A DNA stretch of 64,000 nt from JAGIBJ01 sp032119595 (GTDB taxonomy: Bacteria > Actinomycetota > Thermoleophilia > Solirubrobacterales > Solirubrobacteraceae): contig JAUMBQ010000006.1 of assembly GCA_032119595.1 (NCBI GenBank), forward strand, positions 248,001-312,000. Reading direction: 5' to 3'. Made by a program: the position numbers and the translations under genes. Below the pieces are notes generated by a model that did not search any database, was not told where the DNA came from, and was given only the letters and a program-made list of their open reading frames with translations. This document shows positions 16,499-25,276 of the stretch, one piece after another. Numbering within the stretch: position 1 is the stretch's first letter; every line of letters begins with the position of its first letter.

Positions 16499-17458
16499 CT
16501 AGAAGAGGCCCGCGTAGCGGAAGGTGGTGCGGGACGAGACCGTGCTGGCGCCCTTGGCGTTCGTCACGATGACGTCGTACTTGCCGCCGTTGTTTGGCGG
16601 TGCCTGCGCGGCGATGAACGTGTCGAAGAGTTCGGTCACGCGGGAAGCCTTCTTGCCGCCGATCGTGACCGACTTGACGCCGCGGAAGCGCTTGCCTTGC
16701 AGGAAGATCAGGCCGCCGATCTTGGCGACGGCGCCGCCATAGATCTTGGAGATGTACGGAACGCCGGCAGGAATCGGATCCTCGCCGGGGCCGACCGGGC
16801 CGTCGGGCGTGCCCTCGTACTTGTAGTCGTCGGCGGGGGTGTCGGCCGAAGGGCCGTGGAAAGCGGAGGTGGCGAAGACCTGCACGCGGCCGGTACCGGC
16901 GGGCACGGTGAGCTGAAGCTGGGAGTCGGAGAGGCGCTGAAGGTTCGTGGCAGCGCCGACCGACCCCGTGGCGTCGCGGAAGCCGACGAAGAGCGTCTCG
17001 GAGAGATTCGCGCCGTTCACGATCAGCGTGTTCCCGCCGTTTGCCGGTCCACTCGGCGCCGAGATCGAACTCACGACGGGGACGCGCGCGATCGGGGCGC
17101 GGTCGACATAGATGAAGTCGTCGGCGGGCGTGTTCGCGGAGGCCCCGGATGGGCCGGAGACGACGATTTCGGCTCGGCCCGCGGTGTGCCGAGGAGCCTG
17201 GACGTTGAGCACCGTCGGCGAGAGCACATCGAATTCGGCGGGCTGGCCGCCGATGGTGACCGCCGTGACGTCGGCCAAATCGGTGCCGATCACGTTGGTG
17301 GTGTCGCTGCCTTGCGTGGACCCTTCACCCGGCGCGAGCCGCGTGATCGACGGAGCCGCAAAGGCCACCGGAGCGAGGGACATCGCAGCCACGAACGCAG
17401 CGGCAACGGCCGTCAGGGACGAACGCGGGGAACGCACGCGCAGGCGAGTCTGGGACAC
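16499..17458 (-). CDS. Secreted IPT/TIG-domain protein
   Basis: 319 residues if it starts at GTG 17458, placed about eight bases after GAGAGAAG; the ORF is open to 17560 but the extra residues precede a good signal peptide (SSLTAVAAAFVAAMSLAPVAFA). Three IPT/TIG immunoglobulin-like repeats follow: APSITRLAPGEGSTQGSDTT, VVSSISAPSGPANGGNTLIV and PYISKIYGGAVAKIGGLIFL, each with a GxxL/F-x-V-x-IGG or GxxxL type strand pattern and ending in an aromatic strand such as DDFIYV, DDYKYEG and TTFRYAGLF. No enzyme signature. It is divergent from cobB. Confidence 0.85.
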   Translation of the reverse strand: MSQTRLRVRSPRSSLTAVAAAFVAAMSLAPVAFAAPSITRLAPGEGSTQGSDTTNVIGTDLADVTAVTIGGQPAEFDVLSPTVLNVQAPRHTAGRAEIVVSGPSGASANTPADDFIYVDRAPIARVPVVSSISAPSGPANGGNTLIVNGANLSETLFVGFRDATGSVGAATNLQRLSDSQLQLTVPAGTGRVQVFATSAFHGPSADTPADDYKYEGTPDGPVGPGEDPIPAGVPYISKIYGGAVAKIGGLIFLQGKRFRGVKSVTIGGKKASRVTELFDTFIAAQAPPNNGGKYDVIVTNAKGASTVSSRTTFRYAGLF

Positions 17459-17607
17459 AGGGACTTCTCTCGGGGACGGTTCCGTGGGACAACGTGCTGC
17501 CGCCAACCTAAGCTGGCGCGGCGCTCGGAACGCCTCAGACCTTACCGGCGTGCGGCCCAAATGACCAGAAACCGCGACGATGCGGTGACGCCGATACCCT
17601 CCCTGGC

Positions 17608-19089
17608 GTGACCGCTCGCCTCGTCATCGCCGGCACCAGCTCCGGAGCCGGCAAGACCTCGATCGCCTGCGGGCTGATCGGCGCGCTGCGCGCCGCCGGC
17701 CACACGGTGCAGGCCTGCAAGGTCGGCCCGGACTACATCGACCCCAGTTACCACGCGCTTGCGTCCGGGCGGCCGGGGCGCAACCTCGATGCCTTCATCA
17801 GCGGCCCGGACCTCATCGCGCCGCTCCTCGCGAACGCTGCCCAGCGCGTCGCCGGAAGCGTGCCGACCGGCGCGGCCAACTCGGATCCCCTCGCGGCGTC
17901 GCGCCCCGCCGACCTCGTCGTGATCGAAGGCGTGATGGGGCTCTTCGACGGCGCTTCGGGCCGCGGCGAGCTGGCATCGACCGCGCACGTCGCCAAGCTC
18001 ACCGACAGCCCCGTCGTGCTGGTGGTCGACGCGACCGCGATGTCGCGCTCCGCGGCCGCGGTCGTCCACGGCTTCCGCAGCTTCGACCCTGACGTGCAGA
18101 TCGCAGGCGTGATCCTCAACCGCGTCGGCTCCGAGCATCACGAGGCACTGCTGCGCGACGCGATCGAGCCGCTCGGCGTGCCCGTCCTCGGGGCCGTGCG
18201 CCGGTCGGACCGCCTGGCGACGCCCGAGCGACACCTCGGCCTCATTCCCGCGAGCGAGCGTGAGGCGTCGGCCAAGCAGGCCCTCGATGCCTTGGCCTTG
18301 GCCGTGGCTGAGCACGTGGAACTCGACGCGCTCGTGCGTCTGGCGCGCTCGGCGCCGCCGCTGCGCGCCACGCCGTGGGAGACGCCGGGCCATCTCGACG
18401 CCGGCCAAGATACGTCGGTGGCACCAGGCGCAGTCCGCATTGCGGTCGCTTCAGGCAACGCGTTCTCGTTCCACTACCGCGAGAACCTCGAATCGCTCCA
18501 GTCGCTCGGCGCCGAACTCGTGCCGTTTGACCCGACGCGCGACGAGGCCCTGCCGACGGGCACGGACGCCCTCCTCCTCGCGGGCGGGTTCCCGGAGGTC
18601 TATGGCGAGGCCCTCGGTGCCAACCAGCCGCTGCGCGACAAGGTCGCGGCGGCCGTGCGCGGAGGCCTGCCGACGGTCGCCGAATGCGGCGGCCTGCTCT
18701 ACCTGTGCGACCGCCTCGACGACCACGCGATGTGCGGCGTGCTGCCGGGGAACGCCCGCATGGCCGGCCGGCTGTCGCTCGGGTACCGGGAGGCCGTGGC
18801 CGAGACGGCTTCGCCGCTCGCGCTTCCCGGAGACGCCCTTCGCGGCCACGAGTTCCACTACTCCACGGTTGACCCGTCGTGCGGCGATGGCGATGGGTCC
18901 GTCCTCGCCGGGCCGGGTGCGGCGTGGACGCTCCATGCGCGGGGTCGCGAACGGCGCGAAGGCTTCGCCACGCCCACGCTCTCGGCCAGCTACCTGCACA
19001 TGCATTGGGCCGCGTTCCCGAACGTCCCCCGGCGGCTCGTGGCCGCTGCACTGGCGCACTCGCAGCGTCGCGCTCCCACCCCCGCCTGA
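17608..19089 (+). CDS. cobB: Hydrogenobyrinic/cobyrinic acid a,c-diamide synthase
   Basis: 493 residues, usual length. It amidates the a and c carboxylates using ATP and glutamine; the product is the substrate of CobN. The N-terminal synthetase domain starts with the P-loop GTSSGAGKTS (9-18), then VGPDYIDPSYH and VVIEGVMGLFDG. The C-terminal glutamine amidotransferase domain has LLLAGGFPEVYGE, the nucleophile region VAECGGLLYL and the final histidine region SYLHMHWAAFP. GTG 17608 is the first start upstream of the P-loop. It begins a plus-strand run cobB, cobU-cobC, cobL, cobM; the gap of 117 bases before the next gene is the only sizeable one. Confidence 0.96.
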   Translation: MTARLVIAGTSSGAGKTSIACGLIGALRAAGHTVQACKVGPDYIDPSYHALASGRPGRNLDAFISGPDLIAPLLANAAQRVAGSVPTGAANSDPLAASRPADLVVIEGVMGLFDGASGRGELASTAHVAKLTDSPVVLVVDATAMSRSAAAVVHGFRSFDPDVQIAGVILNRVGSEHHEALLRDAIEPLGVPVLGAVRRSDRLATPERHLGLIPASEREASAKQALDALALAVAEHVELDALVRLARSAPPLRATPWETPGHLDAGQDTSVAPGAVRIAVASGNAFSFHYRENLESLQSLGAELVPFDPTRDEALPTGTDALLLAGGFPEVYGEALGANQPLRDKVAAAVRGGLPTVAECGGLLYLCDRLDDHAMCGVLPGNARMAGRLSLGYREAVAETASPLALPGDALRGHEFHYSTVDPSCGDGDGSVLAGPGAAWTLHARGRERREGFATPTLSASYLHMHWAAFPNVPRRLVAAALAHSQRRAPTPA

Positions 19090-19206
19090 GCCCCGGCGCC
19101 CCGAGCCTCGGATGCGGCGCGGCTCGCTGATAGCCTCGGCGTCCGGTCCGCGGCACCAGACCGGTCCGGAAACGCCCATGCTCGCTGCGCTCCCGACCCT
19201 CCTCGC

Positions 19207-21051
19207 ATGACCCTCGTCGTTGCCATCGGCGGCGTCCGCAGCGGCAAGAGCGCCTGGGCTGAGCATCAGGCCAGCGAATTGGCCGGCGGCGCGCCCGTCA
19301 CCGTGCTCGCCACCGCCGACCCGGCCGATCCCTCCATGGGCGACCGCATTGGCCGCCATGTGTCGCGCCGCCCTAGCGGCTGGCCCGTCGTGGAGCTGCA
19401 CGGGCAGGACGAGCCCGCCGGGTCGCTGCCGACCGCAGGCGTGGCCCTGCTCGATGGACTTGGTGGGTGGGTCGCCGGGCTGCTCGAGCGAGCCGGCGCC
19501 TTTGCCGACGACCGCGATGCGGCCCGCGCAGCGACTCAGCGCGCCAGCGCGCAGGCGCACGCCGCGATCCAGAGCTTGATCGACGCGTCGGCCGCGCCGA
19601 ACCGCGCGCTCGTCGTGGCGACCGAGGAGACGGGCCTGGGCGTCGTCCCGCTCGGCGCCGGCACGGCCGCATGGGTCGACCTCGTCGGCGAACTCAACCA
19701 GCGCCTCGTGAAGGCTGCCGACCTCGCTGTGGTCGTGGTCGCCGGGCGCGCCCTGCCGCTGACCGACGCGGCGCGGCCGCTGACGCGCCCGGGTGCGGGG
19801 CCAGCGCTCAGCGTCGTCGCCACCGCCGCTGGACTCAGCGAGGTCCTCATGCCCGAGGACGGCGAGCGCCGCGCGCACCCGCGGCTCCTCGGAGCTGGCG
19901 CCACCGTCCGATCGATTCGCGAAGCCGCCGGTCAGCTCGCGGAGCCCAAACCCTCCGGGATTCCGACCCGGCCCGCCCTGCCCGGTGGGCCGACCGGCGG
20001 ACCGACCGCTGATACGTCGATCGCGAGTCTGCGCTCCCACGGCGATCGGCTGGTGCGCCCCGGTGATGCCGACCATGCGGTGAACGTCGTCGCGGGTGGG
20101 CCGCCCGCCTGGCTGACCGATGCCTTCGCCGCCGCCCTTGGCAGCGGTCTCACGCACTACCCGGATGCTTCGACGGCGCAATCCGCGCTGGCGGAACTCT
20201 ACGGCCGGCCCGCCGAGGAGGTCGTCGTCACCAATGGCGCCGCCGAAGCCCTCTGGCTCCTCCCCGCGGCGCTGCGCCCGCGGCTGGCGGCCTGCCTGTA
20301 TCCGCTCTTTACCGAGGCCGAGGCCGCGCTTCACGCCCTTGGGGTCCCGGTCATCCGCGTGCTGCGCGACCCCGCCCGCGACTTCGCGATCGACGCCGCG
20401 AGCGTCCCGGACGATGCCGACCTCGTGCTCGTCGGCAACCCGTCCGCCGGCTCCGGCACCTTGGTCGCCCGCGACGCCATCCGCGCGCTGCGCCGGCCCG
20501 GCCGCACGATCGTCGTCGACGAAGCCTTCATGGATCTCGTCCCAGGCGAACGCGAGTCGCTTGCCCGCGAGCGGGCCGCCGACGTCATCGTCGTGCGGAG
20601 CTTCACCAAGTCGCTGAGCATCCCCGGCGTGCGCGCCGGCTGTGCGCTCGCGGCGCCCGAGCTCGCGGCGCGGTTGCGCGCCGTTCAGGCGCCGTGGTCG
20701 GTCAACGCGTTTGCAGTCGCCGGGTTGGTCGCCCTGGGCTCGCACGCCGACGAACTCACAACACGGGCCCAGCAGGCAAGCGAGGAGCGCTCCGACCTCA
20801 CCGCTCGGCTTCAAGCGCTGCCTGGTCTCGTTCTCTGGCCGTCCGACACGAACCATGTCCTCGTCTATCTCGACGGCGGCGCGCGGCTGGCGGCTGCTCT
20901 CCGGGAGCGACAGATCGTCGTGCGCCCCTGCGGCTCGTTCCCGGGACTGACCGACGACCATCTGCGCATCACCGCCCGCGACCCCGACGCAAACGCGCGA
21001 CTGGTCGCCGCGATCACCGAGATCCTCGGCGGTACGGAGCCGGCAGCGTGA
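19207..21051 (+). CDS. cobU: Fusion of adenosylcobinamide kinase/guanylyltransferase (CobU) and CobC-type PLP enzyme
   Basis: 614 residues. Residues 1 to about 235 are CobU/CobP: P-loop GGVRSGKS (8-15), the guanylylation-site region RIGRHVSRRPSGWPVVE with the conserved histidine, LLDGLGGWV, and VATEETGLGVVP with FGELNQRLVKAAD-like DLVGELNQRLVKAAD. A Pro/Gly linker (about 240-275) joins a fold-type I PLP aminotransferase domain (about 285-614) of the CobC/CobD threonine-phosphate decarboxylase group: GLTHYPDAST, GNPSAGSGTL, VVDEAFMDL and the PLP lysine K468 in RSFTKSLSIPGVRAG. One chain thus would make the aminopropanol-phosphate arm precursor and activate adenosylcobinamide phosphate with GTP. 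GTGA overlap with cobL. Confidence 0.92.
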   Translation: MTLVVAIGGVRSGKSAWAEHQASELAGGAPVTVLATADPADPSMGDRIGRHVSRRPSGWPVVELHGQDEPAGSLPTAGVALLDGLGGWVAGLLERAGAFADDRDAARAATQRASAQAHAAIQSLIDASAAPNRALVVATEETGLGVVPLGAGTAAWVDLVGELNQRLVKAADLAVVVVAGRALPLTDAARPLTRPGAGPALSVVATAAGLSEVLMPEDGERRAHPRLLGAGATVRSIREAAGQLAEPKPSGIPTRPALPGGPTGGPTADTSIASLRSHGDRLVRPGDADHAVNVVAGGPPAWLTDAFAAALGSGLTHYPDASTAQSALAELYGRPAEEVVVTNGAAEALWLLPAALRPRLAACLYPLFTEAEAALHALGVPVIRVLRDPARDFAIDAASVPDDADLVLVGNPSAGSGTLVARDAIRALRRPGRTIVVDEAFMDLVPGERESLARERAADVIVVRSFTKSLSIPGVRAGCALAAPELAARLRAVQAPWSVNAFAVAGLVALGSHADELTTRAQQASEERSDLTARLQALPGLVLWPSDTNHVLVYLDGGARLAAALRERQIVVRPCGSFPGLTDDHLRITARDPDANARLVAAITEILGGTEPAA

Positions 21052-22301
21052 CGGCGGCGCCTGCGCCTCGACTGGCCGTGGTCGGGATCGGCGAGGACGG
21101 GTGGGACGGCCTCGGCGTGACGGCGCGCGAGGCGCTCGCTGGCGCCAGCACGATCCTCGGCAGCGAACGCCAGCTGGCCTTCCTGCCCGCCGAGATCAGC
21201 GCCGTGCGGGAGGCGTGGCCGAGCCCGATGGGTCCTCGGGTCGACGCGCTTGCCGCCGCGATCGGCGCCGGCGAGGACCCCAGCCGCTGGGCCGTCCTTG
21301 GCTCTGGTGATCCCATGCTCCACGGCATCGGCTCGACGCTTGCGCGCGTCGTGGATCCCGCGCTGCTGCAGGTCGTCCCGGCCCCGTCGGCCTTCGCGCT
21401 TGCATGCGCGCGGCTCGGATGGGCGCAGCATGCAACCCCACTCGTGAGCCGCGTCGCGCAGCCCGCAACGCCGGTTGCGGGTTCGCTGCGCCGGGCCGGG
21501 CGCGCGATCGTGTACGTCGCTGGGCCGAGCGGCGCCCGGGAACTCGCCGACGAGTTGCGCGACGAGGGCCTCGACCACGCCCGGCTTGTCGTGCTCGAGC
21601 GCCTCGGCGGCCCCGCCGAGCGGCGTATCGACGCGACCGTCGGCACATGGGATCAGGACGCCGACCCGCTTCATCTCGTGGCCCTGGAACTGACCGACGC
21701 TTCACCCCCACGCCAGCGGTCGGGCCGACTCGACAGCGCCGTGCCGGGGCTCCCCGACGAGCTGTATGGCGGCGACGGCCAACTGACCCGCGCCGAGGTG
21801 CGGGCCGTTGCGCTGGCCGCGCTTGCGCCGCGCCCCGGCGAGCGCCTCTGGGATGTCGGCGCGGGCAGCGGCACGATCGCGATCGAGTGGTGCCGGGCGG
21901 CCGCAGGCGCATCCGCCATCGCCATCGAGCGCCGGGAAGATCGCGCGCAGACGATCGCGGCCAACGCGAAGGCGCTGGGCGCGCCCTTGACCGAGGTCGT
22001 CATCGGCGCCGCGCCGCTGGCGCTCGACGGCCTCGCCTCGCCCGATGCGATCTTCATCGGCGGCGGCCCCGCGACCCCGGGCCTGATCGATCGCTGCTGG
22101 ACGGTGTTGCGACCCGGCGGCCGCCTCGTCGCGAACGCCGTCACGCTCGAGGGCGAGCAGGCGCTGTCGTCGGCCCTGGCCACGTATGGCGGGCGCCTCG
22201 TGCGCCTGGAGTTTTCTCAGGCCGAACCGCTCGGCACCTTCACCGGCTGGAAGCCTCAGCGGCCCGTGGTGCAGTGGAGCGCGACCAAGGACGACGCATG
22301 A
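21048..22301 (+). CDS. cobL: Precorrin-6Y C5,15-methyltransferase (decarboxylating) CobL
   Basis: 417 residues from GTG 21048, in the GTGA overlap with the previous gene. The N-terminal CbiE-like half (about 8-205) is a tetrapyrrole methylase: VVGIGEDGWDGL, ILGSERQL, and VLGSGDPMLHGIG. The C-terminal CbiT-like half (about 235-417) is a class I SAM methyltransferase with DVGAGSGTIAIEW and AIERREDRAQTIAANAKALG. CobL methylates C5 and C15 and decarboxylates the C12 acetate to give precorrin-8X, the substrate of CobH. The fused CbiE-CbiT form is normal for the aerobic pathway. Confidence 0.95.
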   Translation: MTAAPAPRLAVVGIGEDGWDGLGVTAREALAGASTILGSERQLAFLPAEISAVREAWPSPMGPRVDALAAAIGAGEDPSRWAVLGSGDPMLHGIGSTLARVVDPALLQVVPAPSAFALACARLGWAQHATPLVSRVAQPATPVAGSLRRAGRAIVYVAGPSGARELADELRDEGLDHARLVVLERLGGPAERRIDATVGTWDQDADPLHLVALELTDASPPRQRSGRLDSAVPGLPDELYGGDGQLTRAEVRAVALAALAPRPGERLWDVGAGSGTIAIEWCRAAAGASAIAIERREDRAQTIAANAKALGAPLTEVVIGAAPLALDGLASPDAIFIGGGPATPGLIDRCWTVLRPGGRLVANAVTLEGEQALSSALATYGGRLVRLEFSQAEPLGTFTGWKPQRPVVQWSATKDDA

Positions 22302-23068
22302 CCGGCACCGTGCACTTCATCGGCGCGGGCCCCGGCGCCGCCGATCTCCTGACGCTTCGAGCTGCAGCGTTGATCGCGCGATGCCAGGTCTGCGTGTACG
22401 CCGGCGCGCTCGTGCCCCCGGCCGTGCTTGAGCACTGCCCGCCGCAGGCGCGCCTGATCGACACCCAGGATCTCGACCTCGACGCGATCACCGCCGAACT
22501 TGTCGGCGCCTCGGAGCGCGGTCAGGACGTCGCCCGGCTGCAGTCCGGCGACCTCTCGATCTACAGCGCGCTCACGGAGCAGATCCGCCGGCTCGACGAG
22601 GCCGGCGTGCCTTGGGACATGACCCCGGGCGTCCCCGCGTTCGCGGCCGCTTCGGCCGCGATCGGCCGCGAACTCACGGTGCCCGGCGTCGCGCAGTCGC
22701 TGATCCTCACGCGCCACTCACGCCGCGCCACCGCGATGCCACCCGGCGAAGAGCTGGCCGGGCTCGCGGCCCATGGCACCACCCTCGCACTGCACCTCGC
22801 GACGCAGGCCCTGGACGAACTCGCGCCGCTCTTGGCCGAGCATTACGGCGAGCACTGCCCGGCCTACGTCGTCGCGCGCGCGAGCTGGCCCGACGAGCTC
22901 GTACTCCGCGGCACCCTGGCCACGATCGCCCAGCAGGTCCGCGACGCCGAACTGAAGCGCACCGCAACGATTCTCGTCGGCCCGGCGCTGGCCGGCAGCG
23001 GAGCCGCCGGCGCCTGCGTGAGCCACCTGTACTCGCCGGACCGCGACCGCACGCTCAGCGCCGACTGA
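22298..23068 (+). CDS. cobM: Precorrin-4 C11-methyltransferase CobM
   Basis: 256 residues from ATG 22298, in an ATGA overlap with cobL. Tetrapyrrole methylase motifs: VHFIGAGPGAADLLTLR, VYAGALVPPAVLEHCPP, RLQSGDLSIYSALTEQ, MTPGVPAFAAASAAIGRELT and GVAQSLILTRHSRRATAMP, the last being characteristic of CobM/CbiF. It methylates C11 of precorrin-4 with SAM. It is the last gene of this plus-strand run and converges on the PKD protein with only 36 bases between stops. Confidence 0.96.
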   Translation: MTGTVHFIGAGPGAADLLTLRAAALIARCQVCVYAGALVPPAVLEHCPPQARLIDTQDLDLDAITAELVGASERGQDVARLQSGDLSIYSALTEQIRRLDEAGVPWDMTPGVPAFAAASAAIGRELTVPGVAQSLILTRHSRRATAMPPGEELAGLAAHGTTLALHLATQALDELAPLLAEHYGEHCPAYVVARASWPDELVLRGTLATIAQQVRDAELKRTATILVGPALAGSGAAGACVSHLYSPDRDRTLSAD

Positions 23069-23082
23069 GCCGCGCCATCGGC

Positions 23083-23112
23083 GAGGCCGTCAGCGCTGAG
23101 GCCGTCAGCGCT
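23083..23112. repeat. 15-bp tandem duplication at convergent gene ends
   Basis: GAGGCCGTCAGCGCT occurs twice back to back (23083-23097 and 23098-23112), spanning the last codons of the minus-strand PKD gene. It looks like a slippage duplication that shifted the stop. Confidence 0.7.
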
Positions 23113-25276
23113 TCTTGACCTTGTCGAACTTGACGCCGCAGTAGAACGACACGACCTGCTCGAGCTGGGCTGTCTGGCGCTTGCCGGCAAAGCGATATCG
23201 AACCTTGCCGCGGACGGTCATCGTGAAGACCAGCACGCCCGTTGAGCTGAGGTTGCGGAAGGCGCGACGATCGACGCTGAACCGCGTGGAGTACGGCGCG
23301 GCGTCGTCGGACTTCCTCCGCGGCAGCAGCCCCGACGAACTCGACCAGTCCACCGACGAGATCTTGGGCTTGTTCTTCGTCGGACCGACGACCTGTACGC
23401 CGATGGTGACGTTGCCGGACTTCGAGCATTCGGCGCCCGGCTTGAAGGTCATCGCGATCCGGTGGGCAGCCCCGACCGCCTCTTCCGACGAGGTCTCCGT
23501 CGGAGCGACCTTCACCCGTGGCACGCCGTCGACGCCCAGTTCGCGCCACGCGATCCAGCCTTCGCCATCGCGGCCCGCACCGACCGTGAGCCCATGCGGT
23601 GATCCGAGCCCGCCCGCCGCGATCGTGGTCTTGGGGCCAAAGTCGCCGCCCGGGCGGGCACGGCGGTAGATGATGCAGCCCTGCTGGCTACTGGTGTGCG
23701 CGTTCGGGCCCTGACACCCGTCGTAGGTCGACGTCCACACGGCATGCCGGCCACCGGCGATGTCGTAGGTGAGATCCTCCAGGCGCTTGGTGCCGCAGGA
23801 CTGGGCACCGTCGGCGCCGATCGGGCGTGGCGCGCCCAGGGTCAGCCCGCGCAGCGGAGAGACCTCCTCGCCGGTATTGCACGTCGGTGCGCCGAGGAGC
23901 GACGCTCCGCGCAGCGACGACGCCAGCCGGAACACGGCGCCAGCGCGAATCGGTGTCCATGGCGCACTCACGAGATTGCCGTCGGCATCGGCCACGACGC
24001 GAAGCGCCGCGCGTGGCGAGACCACCTTGCCGTTGCCGGTCGGGGGCTTGATCTGATCGGTGTCGAAGCCTGCGAGCACGATGCGGCCGTCGGGGAGCGC
24101 TGCGACGGCGCGCGCACTGTAGATGGAAGCACCCGGGTCTCGCTCGATACTCAGCACGGGGCGGTCCAGGCCGATCTGCGCGAAGACCTGGGCCTTGTCG
24201 CCTGGGACGAAATCACCGAAGAGGGCGTAGAGCACCCGGCCGTCGTTCGACAGTGCCGCGTCGATGACGCTGCCCTGGAACACGCCCGTGTTGACCCGGG
24301 AGAACGCGTATCCCCAGGTATTCCCGCCGTCGGTGGAGCTGACGACCAAGGTGCCGCCACCGAGCTGCAAGACGCCGTTGTAGGAGATGACGATTCTGAG
24401 CGTGCCGTTGCGATCACGCAGGATCACGGGCTCGGTCAGCGCGTCGACCTGCAGCGTGCGTTTGATCGCGCAGGCCCGCGCCCCGCGCGGGAGCTTGCAG
24501 TAGACGACGGCGTCGCCCGTGCGGCCGGGGGCGGGGATCGAGTAGACGAGGTTGGCGGTGCCCTCCTCGTCGACCGCGATCGATGGCGTGTCACCGCGGC
24601 CGAAGTCGAGCACCTTGCCGGCCGGCACCGTTGCCGCCGGATCCGGGACGCCGTCAGCGGTGGTCTGCACGGCGACGTTGGCATCCCCGGAGTCGGTGCT
24701 CTTCACGGTGACGCCCGCGAGGTACGACGCGCCATCGGGGTACGTGTGCGTCCCGGAGACCGTGTACTGCCCCGGAGTCCCAGCCGGGCTGATCACGCCG
24801 TCGGAGACACTTCCATCACCCCAATCGATCGAGGCCTTGAAGTCGGCCGCGCTGCCCAAGGGGTTGGCGTCGTCGAGCGTCGCCACGGTCACCCCACCTG
24901 GCGCAGCGGCCGACTTGAAGGTCGTGCCCTGGCCGGAAACCGGAGCGTCCTTGACGTTGAACGAGGTGCGTTGGTACACGTCGGGGTTGGCGCTGTCGGT
25001 CACGGTCACGGAGTAGAAGCCGAACTTGCGGTACGTGTGCAGGGCGACGACATGCCCGGCCTCATCGGCCTCCTTCGTGACCGCCGAGGGCTGCTTGGCG
25101 GTGCCGTCGCCCCAGTCGATCGTGACCTGCGTCGGCACGGCCGGCCCGGTGAAGGTGGCGATGAGCCCGGTGAACGGTTTGCCTTCGATGAGGTCGTCGG
25201 CCGCCGCGGCAGACGACGGCGCGCCAAAGACCGTGACGGCGGTCAGCAGCAAGAACAGGATGGCGCGCGGCATCAT
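23105..25276 (-). CDS. Large secreted protein with two PKD domains and a propeller-like region
   Basis: 723 residues. Signal peptide at 1-26 (LFLLLTAVTVFGAPSSAAAA). Two PKD-type domains: VTIDWGDGTAKQPS with GHVVALHTYRKFGFYSVTV, and KASIDWGDGSVSDG with YTVSGTHTYPDGASYLAGVTV. The middle (about 230-560) has repeated beta strands and a BNR-like VVSSTDGGNTWGYAF, resembling a sialidase-type propeller, without catalytic residues I can name. The C-terminal 100 residues are lysine/arginine-rich and end in a YCGVKFDKVKKR tail. The ATG overlaps the stop of the 1202-residue gene upstream (ATGA), so the two are co-translated. Probably an envelope or matrix protein; function unknown. Confidence 0.85.
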   Translation of the reverse strand: MMPRAILFLLLTAVTVFGAPSSAAAADDLIEGKPFTGLIATFTGPAVPTQVTIDWGDGTAKQPSAVTKEADEAGHVVALHTYRKFGFYSVTVTDSANPDVYQRTSFNVKDAPVSGQGTTFKSAAAPGGVTVATLDDANPLGSAADFKASIDWGDGSVSDGVISPAGTPGQYTVSGTHTYPDGASYLAGVTVKSTDSGDANVAVQTTADGVPDPAATVPAGKVLDFGRGDTPSIAVDEEGTANLVYSIPAPGRTGDAVVYCKLPRGARACAIKRTLQVDALTEPVILRDRNGTLRIVISYNGVLQLGGGTLVVSSTDGGNTWGYAFSRVNTGVFQGSVIDAALSNDGRVLYALFGDFVPGDKAQVFAQIGLDRPVLSIERDPGASIYSARAVAALPDGRIVLAGFDTDQIKPPTGNGKVVSPRAALRVVADADGNLVSAPWTPIRAGAVFRLASSLRGASLLGAPTCNTGEEVSPLRGLTLGAPRPIGADGAQSCGTKRLEDLTYDIAGGRHAVWTSTYDGCQGPNAHTSSQQGCIIYRRARPGGDFGPKTTIAAGGLGSPHGLTVGAGRDGEGWIAWRELGVDGVPRVKVAPTETSSEEAVGAAHRIAMTFKPGAECSKSGNVTIGVQVVGPTKNKPKISSVDWSSSSGLLPRRKSDDAAPYSTRFSVDRRAFRNLSSTGVLVFTMTVRGKVRYRFAGKRQTAQLEQVVSFYCGVKFDKVKKR

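Noticed and set aside
19090..19206. Possible second cobalamin riboswitch upstream of cobU-cobC
   Set aside because: There is a short CCGGTC/GACCGG hairpin (about 19143-19170) but no B12 box or GGTG/GGGAAGCC core.
18451..20961. Long minus-strand frame opposite cobB and cobU-cobC
   Set aside because: It is the antisense shadow of two proteins with intact catalytic motifs.
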